From Pseudomonadota bacterium (GTDB lineage: Bacteria; Pseudomonadota; Alphaproteobacteria; UBA2136; JASBTF01): a stretch of 64,000 nucleotides of DNA. The notes beneath the pieces are model-generated. The model did not search any database, was not told the DNA's origin, and saw only the letters and a program-made list of their open reading frames with translations. The stretch covers positions 1 through 64,000 of the forward strand of contig JASBTF010000003.1 of the NCBI GenBank assembly GCA_030148545.1, in the 5' to 3' direction. The position numbers and the translations under genes are program-made. Below, piece by piece: positions 53,229 through 62,198 of this stretch (its first letter is position 1; each line of letters starts with the position of its first letter).

Positions 53229-56200
53229 GTGACGGCGAACTTCATCCACCTTAACTGCCATACCAGCTACTCCTTGCTGGAGAGCTCGATTAAGGTTGGT
53301 GACTTGGTTAAAAAAGCTGAGGAATTTGGCCAACCCGCCATTGGCATTACCGATAGTAATAACCTGTTTGGCGCGGTGGAGGTAGCAACCAAGCTACCTG
53401 ACGCCGGTATTCAACCCATTATGGGGATTCAGCTAGGCGTGCAAACCGATGCAGGTGCATTGGGACATGTACACCTATTAACGCAAAGTGAAGCTGGTTG
53501 GCATAACCTGCTAACGCTCTCCAGCCAAGCCAGTATGGACCGTGAAGGTACAGAAAAGCCTTTTGTAAGCGTAGAGTTTTTATGTCAGCACGCCGAAGGG
53601 CTTATTTTGCTCACAGGTGGCTTACAAACAGGCTTGTTAAGCAAGGTGTTTGACCATGCCGAGGGTGATAATTCTCCCGCTCAGCAGTTGCTAGAAACGC
53701 TGAAAAATTCTTTTACTAATCGGCTATATATTGAGATCCAGCGCCATGATTGGCAGGATGAGTATAAGCATGAACAGCAAGCTTTAAAACTTGCAGAGCA
53801 GTTGAATTTACCGCTGGTGGCTACTAATGCACCGCATTTTATGGCGGCCGATGGCTATGGCGCGTTGCAAGTTTTACAATGTATTGGCCAAGGCTTAACG
53901 ATTGATGACCCGGCTAAACGGGTGTTGAGTGGGGAGCATTATTATAAATCTCCTGCGCAAATGCTGGAGCTATTTAGCGACTTGCCAGAGGCCTGCGCCA
54001 ACACCGTAGCTATTGCTCAGCGCTGCGCACACTGGATTGAGCGTATTAGCGTTAAAGAGATGTTTATGCCCAAGTGGCCGATTGCTGAAGGTGAGGCAGA
54101 TGTGCCAACGCAGCTGCGTGAGCAATCTCAGCAAGGGTTGGATGACCTGTTTGAAATGCGGGTGATACCAAGCTATCCAGGTGATACAAACTTTGAAGAA
54201 TTACGTGTAAGTTACCAAAAACGTTTGGATGATGAACTAGAGCTTATCATCAGCATGGGGTTTGATGGCTACTTTTTGATCACCTCCGACTTTATTAAAT
54301 GGGCTAAAGAGCAAGATATTCCCGTAGGCCCTGGGCGTGGTAGTGGTGCTGGTTCATTAGTGGCGTGGGCGCTTTCCATTACCGATTTGGACCCTATTAA
54401 GTGGGATTTGTACTTTGAGCGCTTTTTGAACCCCGAGCGTGTAAGCCTGCCAGACTTTGACGTCGACTTTTGCCAAGAGCGCCGTGAGGAAGTGATTCAA
54501 TACGTGCGTGATAAGTATGGTAACGACCACGTGGCCAATATTATCACCTTTGGTACGCTCAAGGCGCGGGCATGTATCCGTGACGTAGGCCGTGTGCTGC
54601 AAATGCCATTTGGGCAAGTAGGGCGCATTGCAGCGTTTATCCCCGATGGGCAAAATCCTCCACCAATTAGCCAAGTGCTGGAGGAAGATGAACGCCTGCG
54701 CGAGCAGTACGACACTGAGGAAGATGTAAAGCGTTTGCTAGATATGGCGCTGAAACTGGAGGGGTGTTATCGCCATGCTTCCACTCACGCGGCTGGGGTA
54801 GAAATTGCTGACCGGCCAATTATGCAGGTTTGCCCACTGTACAAGGACCCACGTACTGGGGATTTAATGACCCAATGGCCATGGATGGATGCAGAATTTG
54901 CTGGTTTGGTTAAGTTCGACTTCCTAGGGCTAAAAACGCTTTCTGTTATTAAAATGGCGGTAGATTTGCTGAAAAAGCGCGATATTGAAGTAATCCCCGA
55001 AATGCTACCGTTTGATGATGAGCCCGTATTTGAAATGCTGCGTGCTGGGCATACGGTAGGGGTGTTCCAAATTGAATCAGCCGGTATGACCGACATGATC
55101 AAAAAAATTGCACCACAGAAAATTACTGACCTGTCGGATGCTATTGCGCTGTTCCGCCCAGGGCCCTTGGGGTCGGGCATGGTGGATGACTTGATTGAAT
55201 GTCGGCATGGTCGGCAGGAGCCAAACTACCCACATGAGCTGTTACAGCCTGTGCTGGAGGAAACATTTGGGGTACCAGTGTATCAGGAGCAGGTGATGCG
55301 AATGGCGCAGGTAATGGCGGGTTACACGCTAGGTGGTGCGGACATGCTACGTCGTGCGATGGGTAAGAAAAAACCAGCAGAAATGGCACGCCAACGTGAG
55401 ATTTTTGTGGCTGGTGCTGCCGATGTAAATAATATTCCAGCCGAAAAAGCGAATGAAGTGTTTGACCTGATGGCGCACTTTGCAGGCTACGGTTTTAACA
55501 AAGCGCACACCATGGCTTATGCGGTGGTGAGTTACCAAACAGCATGGCTTAAGGCGCACCATCCGGCAGAGTTTATGGCTGCCTCCATGACATTTGACCG
55601 TGGTAATACCGATAAGTTGGTAACCTATAAGCAAGAGTTGGTGCGAATGAACATGCCGCTGTTGCCGCCAGATGTAAACCACAGCCAAGTGATGTTTGAT
55701 GTTGAGCCAGCGCAAACAGAAGAAGGCGAGGATGTACTAGCCGTACGCTATGCTTTAGCAGCTTTAAAAGGGGCAGGGACTGAAGCCATGCGCGAGTTGG
55801 TACAAGAGCGTGAGCAGAATGGTAAGTATGCCGATATTTGGGATTTAATGGCACGCCAAAACCCTCAGGCTATGAACCGCAAACAGCTGGAAACACTTAT
55901 TGCTGCTGGCGCTTTGGATAATTTTGGCCACACACGCGCTACATTGCACGAGGCTATTCCAATTCTATTAGGCCATTGCCAAGCGGCGCATGAGCAAAAA
56001 ACCAGCAACCAAATTGGCTTGTTTGGTGGAGAGGCGGTGGAGCTGCCAACACCGCACATTGCCCAACTGGCGGAATGGGACTTGTTCACCCTGCTGGAGC
56101 ATGAGCAACGTGTGCTTGGTTTTTACTTGTCGGCTCACCCGCTGGAGGCTTATGCAGAATCGTTAGCTAAGCAACCTGCTATTGCACCAATTAGCCAACT

Positions 56201-56693
56201 TACAGAGGGCTTGGGAAGTAAACCAATACAGCGCAAAGTAGCTGCTGTAGTGCTTGGGCGACGTGAGGTGAAGACTAAATCAGGTAATCGTATGGGTATT
56301 ATTACGATTAGCGATACCAGTGGTCAAAACGAGATTGCCATTTTCCCTGAGACATATGCCCAGGTAGCACAGCTGCTAGATGAAAGCCAAGCACTGTGCA
56401 TTCACGTTAATGCCAGTATTGACGGCGAGCGCATACGCATGAATGCAGAAGCCATTATACCTTTAGAGCAGCAACTTAAAGCCCCTAATGATTTAAACTT
56501 ACAGGCTGAGAATGTAGTGGTGTTAGAACAGCTAAAAGAGCGCTTGCAAGACTTACCTGCCGGGCAAACTTGTTGCCGCATTAGCTGCCCAGTAGAGAAG
56601 GTGGGTATTATTACTTTTACATTACCGAAGAAGAAAATTGGCCAACGTGAGATATACTCGCTGCGCCATACTGAGGGTGTCATACTCAACTAG
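53229..56693 (+). CDS. dnaE: DNA polymerase III alpha subunit
   Basis: 1154 aa, GTG start, 4 bp after the preceding stop. PHP domain 'HLNCHTSYSLLESSIKVGDL', palm motifs 'PVGPGRGSGAGSLVAWALSI' and 'LPDFDVDFCQERREEV' (catalytic Asp pair), fingers with 'YGFNKAHTMAYAVVSYQTAW', and OB domain near the C-terminus. Typical alphaproteobacterial DnaE1 length and wording. The main replicative polymerase. Confidence 0.97.
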   Translation: MTANFIHLNCHTSYSLLESSIKVGDLVKKAEEFGQPAIGITDSNNLFGAVEVATKLPDAGIQPIMGIQLGVQTDAGALGHVHLLTQSEAGWHNLLTLSSQASMDREGTEKPFVSVEFLCQHAEGLILLTGGLQTGLLSKVFDHAEGDNSPAQQLLETLKNSFTNRLYIEIQRHDWQDEYKHEQQALKLAEQLNLPLVATNAPHFMAADGYGALQVLQCIGQGLTIDDPAKRVLSGEHYYKSPAQMLELFSDLPEACANTVAIAQRCAHWIERISVKEMFMPKWPIAEGEADVPTQLREQSQQGLDDLFEMRVIPSYPGDTNFEELRVSYQKRLDDELELIISMGFDGYFLITSDFIKWAKEQDIPVGPGRGSGAGSLVAWALSITDLDPIKWDLYFERFLNPERVSLPDFDVDFCQERREEVIQYVRDKYGNDHVANIITFGTLKARACIRDVGRVLQMPFGQVGRIAAFIPDGQNPPPISQVLEEDERLREQYDTEEDVKRLLDMALKLEGCYRHASTHAAGVEIADRPIMQVCPLYKDPRTGDLMTQWPWMDAEFAGLVKFDFLGLKTLSVIKMAVDLLKKRDIEVIPEMLPFDDEPVFEMLRAGHTVGVFQIESAGMTDMIKKIAPQKITDLSDAIALFRPGPLGSGMVDDLIECRHGRQEPNYPHELLQPVLEETFGVPVYQEQVMRMAQVMAGYTLGGADMLRRAMGKKKPAEMARQREIFVAGAADVNNIPAEKANEVFDLMAHFAGYGFNKAHTMAYAVVSYQTAWLKAHHPAEFMAASMTFDRGNTDKLVTYKQELVRMNMPLLPPDVNHSQVMFDVEPAQTEEGEDVLAVRYALAALKGAGTEAMRELVQEREQNGKYADIWDLMARQNPQAMNRKQLETLIAAGALDNFGHTRATLHEAIPILLGHCQAAHEQKTSNQIGLFGGEAVELPTPHIAQLAEWDLFTLLEHEQRVLGFYLSAHPLEAYAESLAKQPAIAPISQLTEGLGSKPIQRKVAAVVLGRREVKTKSGNRMGIITISDTSGQNEIAIFPETYAQVAQLLDESQALCIHVNASIDGERIRMNAEAIIPLEQQLKAPNDLNLQAENVVVLEQLKERLQDLPAGQTCCRISCPVEKVGIITFTLPKKKIGQREIYSLRHTEGVILN

Positions 56694-56704
56694 TTATACA
56701 TATT

Positions 56705-56731
56705 AAAAAAGCGCCCGTTTGGGCGCTTTTT
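56705..56731. terminator. Terminator between dnaE and the binding-protein gene
   Basis: AAAAAAGCGCCC-GTTT-GGGCGCTTTTT, usable in both directions, between converging stops. Confidence 0.95.
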
Positions 56732-56744
56732 GTTGAGTTGTTGC

Positions 56745-57890
56745 TTAGAACTTCTCAATTGTTACTGGCTTACCGCCTTGCACTTGTGTGAAGTAAATTC
56801 GGTTAAGTGCTTGGTGGTTATCAGCAGAGAACTTAACTGGCAGACCACCTAGGTCAAAGTCCAACTGGTTCAAGGCAGCACGTAGGCTGTCGCGTGTTAG
56901 GTCTGTACCAGCAGCTTTTAGAGCTTCATGGAATACAGCAGCTTGCACATAACCTTCTAGGCTTGTGAACTCAGGCTGTTTACCAGCAGCAGACATATCA
57001 GCACGGTATTGTTGAACAATAGCCAGGTCAGAAGTGAATGGGTTAGGCATCACTTGTGAAATGTATGACCCTTCACCAGCTGCGCCAGATTCTTTAATCA
57101 GAGCAGAGGTACCAACAAATGAGATGTTGATAAAGTCAGGCTTGTAGTCAGCAGCGTGAGCTTCTTTCATGAAAGCAGATACAGCTTTGTAAGCACCAAC
57201 CATAATCACAGCTTCAGCGCCTGAAGCTTTTAGAGTTTCTACAGCAGCAGAAACGTCGGTTGTATTACGCTCGTATGTACCCAAACCAGCAAGCTCTAGG
57301 CCATGCTTTTCTAGGCCTTTTAGCACACCAGATTGACCAGCTTTACCGTAACTATCGTTCTGCATAAGCAGACCAATTTTACTGTAGCCTTTGTTTTCTA
57401 CCAGCTGGTCAACAATACCAACGGTTTCATCAGTGTAGCTTGCACGTACGTTAAATACGTTTTCATTTACAGGATTACGTAGGAAACCAGCGCCAGTAAA
57501 TGGTGCAAAGTAAGGCACACCAGTACGTACAGCAACTGGCATCACAGCTTTAGATGTTGGGGTACCAACATAACCAATCAGTGCAAACACTTTGTCCTGC
57601 TTAATTAGAGTCATTGTATTTTTAATAGCACGTGGTGGCTCGTAACCATCATCGTAAATTTTTAGTTCTATTTGACGACCATTTACACCGCCGGCGGCGT
57701 TCACTTTGTCAAAGTAAACTTGAATACCTTCGGTAACACCTGTACCCAGAGCTGAAGCAGGGCCAGTTTGTGCATTGGAAATACCAAGTAGAATATTGCT
57801 ATCTGTCACGCCATCTTCGGCGTGGGATGTGCTAGACATAGCCAACATAGCAAAGCTGCTTGCGGCTAAGAGTAGTTTAGTAAATTTCAT
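56745..57890 (-). CDS. Periplasmic binding protein, branched-chain-amino-acid (LivJ) type
   Basis: 381 aa. Signal peptide 'MKFTKLLLAASSFAMLAMSS', mature part with 'DSNILLGISNAQTGPASALG' and 'KVNAAGGVNGRQIELKIYDD', standard for the periplasmic binding protein type 1 family. No LivHMGF-type permease or ATPase genes are adjacent. It is divergent from the chemoreceptor gene with 99 bp between. It may deliver ligand to that receptor or to a transporter elsewhere. Confidence 0.85.
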   Translation of the reverse strand: MKFTKLLLAASSFAMLAMSSTSHAEDGVTDSNILLGISNAQTGPASALGTGVTEGIQVYFDKVNAAGGVNGRQIELKIYDDGYEPPRAIKNTMTLIKQDKVFALIGYVGTPTSKAVMPVAVRTGVPYFAPFTGAGFLRNPVNENVFNVRASYTDETVGIVDQLVENKGYSKIGLLMQNDSYGKAGQSGVLKGLEKHGLELAGLGTYERNTTDVSAAVETLKASGAEAVIMVGAYKAVSAFMKEAHAADYKPDFINISFVGTSALIKESGAAGEGSYISQVMPNPFTSDLAIVQQYRADMSAAGKQPEFTSLEGYVQAAVFHEALKAAGTDLTRDSLRAALNQLDFDLGGLPVKFSADNHQALNRIYFTQVQGGKPVTIEKF

Positions 57891-57989
57891 GATGAAGAAA
57901 CTCCCTATTAATTGTTATTGTTATCGTTAACCAATTCGCATAGAATAATTGTTGTAATTAATAAAAAAAACAATAAGAAAATTAATTAA

Positions 57990-59780
57990 ATGCGCGTTAG
58001 TCACAAAGTTTTACTAGGCTCTACTGTATTATTGCTACTCATTATATTGGCAGGTGTATCTTCAACTATTTCACTTAATCGTGTTGGCACGGTGGTTGAC
58101 CAGTTCTTCACGCTATCTGAAGAAACGCAGTCTTCTGAACAAATTTTTGCTACTGTGCAAAAAATTGCCAATGATACAGCTAATTATGTCATGGCTTCTA
58201 ACGAAGAGCTGGCGCAGCAAATCAAAAGCGATATTTCTGTACTGTATTACCTGATTGAAGACTTAGAGAGCAAAGTATCTGATGAATCGCGCATGGCTTC
58301 TGTACAAACCCTCTATGAACAAGAGGAGGCGCTCGCCAACTACTTTGATAAACTATATGAATATTTAACCGAGCGTGAAGCTACATTAAAAAATGAAGTT
58401 TTTGCACCGAGTGATAAAATTATGGCGATTCTGGATGATGTAGGTGAGGCTACGGCTTTAAGCGGTGAATCTGACCCTGCACTAGCGTCTGCAAATGTAC
58501 GCGGTAACTTTTTGAAAGCTTTGATTAACTTAAATATTTATTTGCGTACACATGAGTCTGCTGCATTTGTTAATTACACCAATGCAATTTCGGCTTTCCA
58601 GGAAGAGGAAGAACTTTTGGAGTTTTACCTGACGAATGAAAGCCATATTGAGAAAGTGTCTGCAATTTCACCATTGCTGGAACAGTTTAAAAAAGGTTTT
58701 ACCAAAGCTGATAGTCGCTACGAAGATATTAAAAAGCTTGATGCTAAATTAAAAGAATCTATGGCATATTTGAATCAAACTGTTTATGAGCTTAATAAAA
58801 GTGTTAAAGATGATGAAAATGCTTACCGCGACGTTGTTGGCAATGATATTTCTTTCTCCACTAAACTAAGCTGGATCATTATGGCTGTTGGTGCTGCTAT
58901 GGCCGTGGCAATTACCGCCTATGTAAGCTTGTCTACTAACTCTGTTATTCGCAAAATGGCACAAGGCTTTAGTGGTACGTTCGATGCTATTAAATCAGTT
59001 GGCGTAAACTCAGCTGACGTAGCAAGCCGCTCCACACAAATGGAACAATCTGCCCAATCGGCACACCAAAGCAGCAGCTCTGCTAGCCGCAACATGCAAG
59101 AGCTGACAACTAATGTGAACGAAGTAAGCACCTCTATTGAAGAAATGGATGTGTCTATTTCTGAAATTGCTTCACGTGTCGGCCAATCAGTGAAACTAGT
59201 AACTGATGTGGCAAACCATGCTGCAACAACAACAGAAGTTGTGAACCAGCTCGAGAAAAATTCTCAACAAATTAACGATGTGATCGACCTTATTAATGGC
59301 CTTGCCGACCAAACTAACTTACTTGCGTTGAATGCTTCTATTGAAGCAGCACGCGCTGGAGACGCTGGTGCAGGCTTTGCTGTGGTAGCCGAAGAGGTTA
59401 AAAAGCTCGCTATTGAAACAACAAATGCAACAGGCTCTATCAGTAAACAAATTGATGCAATGCAAGCTGTATCTAAAAAAGCTGTAAGCTCTATTGCCGC
59501 TATTAGTAACTCTGTAAAAGAAACTCAAGAAATCTCCTCAGCTATTGAGGTATCTATTCAAGAGCAACGGGAAGCTGCATCTGTGATTAGTAACAACATG
59601 GTTTCTGCCTCTCAACGTACGACAGAGGTTAACGGTGAAATGTCTGGCATTCAAAAAGTGATGACAGACACAGGGGAAAGCTCAAGCGTTCTAATGCGCG
59701 CTGCACAAGATATGCAGCAGCAATCTAAAACAATGGAACAAAACGCCGCTGACTTCCTTGCACGCCTAAAGAAAATTTAG
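57990..59780 (+). CDS. Methyl-accepting chemotaxis protein
   Basis: 596 aa. Membrane helices at ~7-28 and ~292-312 enclose a helical periplasmic sensor of ~260 residues without recognised PAS or Cache signature (a four-helix/HBM-like bundle fits). No clear HAMP domain follows the second helix. The signalling hairpin '[20 protein letters not shown]' and '[16 protein letters not shown]' contacts CheA/CheW. The Gln-rich end lacks a CheR-binding pentapeptide. Confidence 0.92.
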   Translation: MRVSHKVLLGSTVLLLLIILAGVSSTISLNRVGTVVDQFFTLSEETQSSEQIFATVQKIANDTANYVMASNEELAQQIKSDISVLYYLIEDLESKVSDESRMASVQTLYEQEEALANYFDKLYEYLTEREATLKNEVFAPSDKIMAILDDVGEATALSGESDPALASANVRGNFLKALINLNIYLRTHESAAFVNYTNAISAFQEEEELLEFYLTNESHIEKVSAISPLLEQFKKGFTKADSRYEDIKKLDAKLKESMAYLNQTVYELNKSVKDDENAYRDVVGNDISFSTKLSWIIMAVGAAMAVAITAYVSLSTNSVIRKMAQGFSGTFDAIKSVGVNSADVASRSTQMEQSAQSAHQSSSSASRNMQELTTNVNEVSTSIEEMDVSISEIASRVGQSVKLVTDVANHAATTTEVVNQLEKNSQQINDVIDLINGLADQTNLLALNASIEAARAGDAGAGFAVVAEEVKKLAIETTNATGSISKQIDAMQAVSKKAVSSIAAISNSVKETQEISSAIEVSIQEQREAASVISNNMVSASQRTTEVNGEMSGIQKVMTDTGESSSVLMRAAQDMQQQSKTMEQNAADFLARLKKI

Positions 59781-59863
59781 AGAGATACCTTCTCCATCAG
59801 GTAAACGATAGCACTTTTCTTTAGAGTAAGATTTACGACATTGGGTATCAGTTAACGGCACTG

Positions 59864-60310
59864 TTATTTGCCTTGCTGGAGTTTCTTGATAATTTTATCT
59901 ACACCTATGGCAGCGTAATATAGTAGCTGTATTACTAAAAATAGGCATAGCGATACAAGCCCTAATAACATCATAGTTAATTCAGTACCAAAGTATGGAT
60001 CTTGCCACCCTCCGGATAGTGTAAAAAAGCCAAAAACTATAGTAAGTGAGCAAGCAAACGGTACAAGTACAGCATGTAAAGATTTAACCTTGATGATTAT
60101 CAGCGTCATTAATAGTGTCGTTAAAGTTGAAAGGATTAAGGAATAAATATTTTCAGTTACACCAGTGCTTAAGTGAATTATCCATAGGAAAGATAAATAG
60201 GAGATAAAAAACACTAAAGGGGCATAAAACGTTAGAATACAAGCAGGCCAAAGGTATTTGAGTATAATCTTCTTTAGAGACATTCCTTTAAAAGTAGCCA
60301 TTAATTCCAT
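59864..60310 (-). CDS. Small multi-spanning membrane protein of unknown function
   Basis: 148 aa from the ATG at 60310 with 'GGAGCC' upstream; the track's TTG start adds 30 unlikely residues. Four membrane helices ('WPACILTFYAPLVFFISYLS', 'LILSTLTTLLMTLIII', 'VLVPFACSLTIVFGFFTL', 'MMLLGLVSLCLFLVIQLLYY') and a Lys-rich end. AT-rich compared with neighbours, adjacent to recombinase remains, so it may belong to an imported segment. Confidence 0.6.
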   Translation of the reverse strand: MELMATFKGMSLKKIILKYLWPACILTFYAPLVFFISYLSFLWIIHLSTGVTENIYSLILSTLTTLLMTLIIIKVKSLHAVLVPFACSLTIVFGFFTLSGGWQDPYFGTELTMMLLGLVSLCLFLVIQLLYYAAIGVDKIIKKLQQGK

Positions 60311-60445
60311 TTTGGGGGCTCCGTATTTTGGTGGGTTATAGAAAATGGGGGCTTCGGCACTAATGTGCCCCCAAAAGCTCTGGATGTGGTTAAATCTCAA
60401 TGAACCTTATTGGACGCAAGAAGCATTGTATATGGTGAAAAACAA

Positions 60446-60472
60446 AGAGTCCAGCGGATGTCGCTGGACTCT
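60446..60472. repeat. Perfect 11-bp inverted repeat
   Basis: AGAGTCCAGCG-GATGT-CGCTGGACTCT. No T-run follows on either side, so a terminator is not certain; it could also be a recombination or protein-binding site left by the mobile element. Confidence 0.55.
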
Positions 60473-60577
60473 AACGGATAATTAATTGGCTGCACATGCT
60501 GGATGCGATTGGAACAAATCATTACACCGACCTTGTGCAGATTAAACCTATACTGGAAGCTGTTTGTGAAGACTTAG

Positions 60578-60961
60578 GCATTTACCTTCCGTGGGCTGAT
60601 TACCTGTGCCCATTGCGGTTCGGTTTACACAACTGAACAAAAAAAGGGCAAATATAACTACCTGTTCTGCACCAAGAACAAAGATAAGAACTGCCCAGCC
60701 CCACGCATGAAGGGGGAAGATGTGTTTGCACAGGTGGCGGATGTGCTGGATAAGGTTGCCATGCCTGAACATGTGCTGCTGGAACTGGTGCAGAATGCTG
60801 GAAAACTTTTCCATTCGGCCACGATTGAACAAAAACGCAAAATCCTCAAACTCGTTTATTGGAACTTGGAGTTGGAGGATGGAAAGCTGCGTTACGCTTT
60901 AAGAAAGCCCTTTGACCTGTTCCTTGAACCGACCAAAAGTGAAAAATGGCTGGGGTGGTAG
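60578..60961 (+). pseudogene. C-terminal remnant of a large serine recombinase
   Basis: After an in-frame TAG at 60575 the frame reads 'FRGLITCAHCGSVYTTEQKK', then 'CTKNKDKNCPAPRM', the zinc-ribbon of large serine recombinases (FRGL..C..CG...C...C), then a coiled-coil-like helical region to 'LEPTKSEKWLGW' and stop. The catalytic N-terminal half is missing, so it is inactive. The last codons lie inside the tRNA-Gln gene (opposite strand). Upstream, 60491-60628 holds another short open piece ('KPILEAVCEDLGIYLPWADY') that I do not recognise and that may be debris of a second gene. Confidence 0.8.
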
Positions 60962-61021
60962 GATTCGAACCTACGCATGACGATACCAAAAACCGTTGCC
61001 TTACCGCTTGGCTACACCCCA
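60947..61021 (-). tRNA. tRNA-Gln (TTG)
   Basis: Minus strand: acceptor TGGGGTG/CACCCCA, D arm AGCCAAGCGGTAAGGC, anticodon stem ACGGT/ATCGT with loop TTTTGGT (anticodon TTG), T arm TAGGTTCGAATCCTA, encoded CCA. Its 3' end overlaps the recombinase remnant by 15 bp, marking a likely integration site. Confidence 0.95.
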
Positions 61022-61239
61022 GCAGGTGCTTTGTCAGCGCCGGGGAAGGTAGCGAGAAGGCGACCAATTGTCAACCCAACTTAATAAATATTTACTAAAT
61101 TTTATGAAGTAATAAAAAAGCCTAGCTAATAGCTAGGCTTTAAAGTGGTTGTGTATGCGTTACACCGAAACAAATACTCTAAATGATTAGAAAAAAGCTG
61201 GTGAATTTTTGCTCTACCAGCTTCTTTTATCTTCATATT
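61022..61239. other. Intergenic stretch between tRNA-Gln and the copper genes
   Basis: No gene seen. A/T-rich, with the terminator at 61114-61142; the remaining bases could hold the tRNA-Gln promoter. Confidence 0.5.
61114..61142. terminator. Terminator, probably for the copper operon
   Basis: AAAGCCTAGCTA-AT-AGCTAGGCTTT with flanking A-run, 98 bp beyond the cusF-like stop on the minus strand. Confidence 0.85.
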
Positions 61240-61614
61240 TTAGTGAGCATGGTTACCGTGATTACCATCCTCTTTCATGATTTTGGTGATGCGATAAATT
61301 TTATCGTCACCAAGTTCAATATGGAATTTAATCTTTTGTCCTGATGATAATCCTTTTAGATCTACACCTTCAGCGACACCTAAATCCATTGTCATTTCAG
61401 GCCAATTCAATGCAGGGATAGGTGCATGTGTTAAGTTGATTTTATTGTTCATGCGACTAACACTGTGAATAACACCAGACCCCATAATGGCTTCTTCATG
61501 CTGCATGGCTTCATGTTGGTGGCCGCCGTGATCATGCCCTGAACTTTCTGCATGAGCAGCTATAGGTAAAACTAATGCTGATGCTAATAATAAGGTTTTA
61601 AATGTATTTTTCAT
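61240..61614 (-). CDS. cusF: CusF-like periplasmic copper/silver-binding protein
   Basis: 124 aa. Signal peptide 'MKNTFKTLLLASALVLPIAAHA', a His-rich stretch ('SSGHDHGGHQHEAMQHEE'), then the CusF OB fold with 'INLTHAPIPALNWPEMTMDL', whose H, W and two M residues match the Cu(I)/Ag(I) site. A His-rich end adds metal sites. Hands metal to a CusCBA-type pump, whose A subunit gene is upstream in the same operon. Confidence 0.9.
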   Translation of the reverse strand: MKNTFKTLLLASALVLPIAAHAESSGHDHGGHQHEAMQHEEAIMGSGVIHSVSRMNNKINLTHAPIPALNWPEMTMDLGVAEGVDLKGLSSGQKIKFHIELGDDKIYRITKIMKEDGNHGNHAH

Positions 61615-61637
61615 GGTTTTCTCCTTTTGATTAAAGA

Positions 61638-62198
61638 TTAATGTGCATGGTCATGACCATCATGACCGTTTTGTTTTTGTTGAATTTGCTTCTGATTTCC
61701 ATGACCGTGACCATCTGCATGTTCATGGTCGTCATGCCCCCCAGCATTGCTTGGAATTGCCATCACACCCATGCCATAACGGTAAACAAGCTCTCCACCT
61801 TTAAATGCAGTTGTTGCTAGAATGCCTGTAGAGATAATCAAAACGGTTAAAAATACCATTCCAACTTTTGCTTTAGCAAAGGTTCTAAAAGACCATAGCG
61901 TGATCAGAGCAAAGAGTGCGGCTGTACCAAACGCCCAATTTCTGTGATCTGTCATTGCTAAATGGGATGGTGCATCATGATTAACGGTATTATAGGCATA
62001 TAAACCGGCTGCAATGGTGGCAATGGTTGCCAACGCACCAAGCCATAAATTAATATGTGCTGCTTTCAGAATGATTTTTGCCCATTCTTTTTTGCCAGCA
62101 ATTGTTCCTAAAATAAACAATCCGGTGGCTGTGCTAAACAATGCCACGGTAAAATGGACAAAGATAGGATGCCAGTTAGGGATGATTTCAACGATCAT
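61638..62198 (-). CDS. DUF2231-family membrane protein with His-rich tail
   Basis: 186 aa. 'IIPNWHPIFVHFTVALFSTA' (HP..VHF) and 'TTAFKGGELVYRYGMGVM' are typical of DUF2231; four membrane helices. The C-terminal ~35 residues are His/Asp/Gly-rich ('GGHDDHEHADGHGHG'), consistent with metal binding. Overlaps the cusA stop by 4 bp, so it is part of the same operon. Members often accompany metal-efflux genes; the biochemical role is not established. Confidence 0.85.
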   Translation of the reverse strand: MIVEIIPNWHPIFVHFTVALFSTATGLFILGTIAGKKEWAKIILKAAHINLWLGALATIATIAAGLYAYNTVNHDAPSHLAMTDHRNWAFGTAALFALITLWSFRTFAKAKVGMVFLTVLIISTGILATTAFKGGELVYRYGMGVMAIPSNAGGHDDHEHADGHGHGNQKQIQQKQNGHDGHDHAH

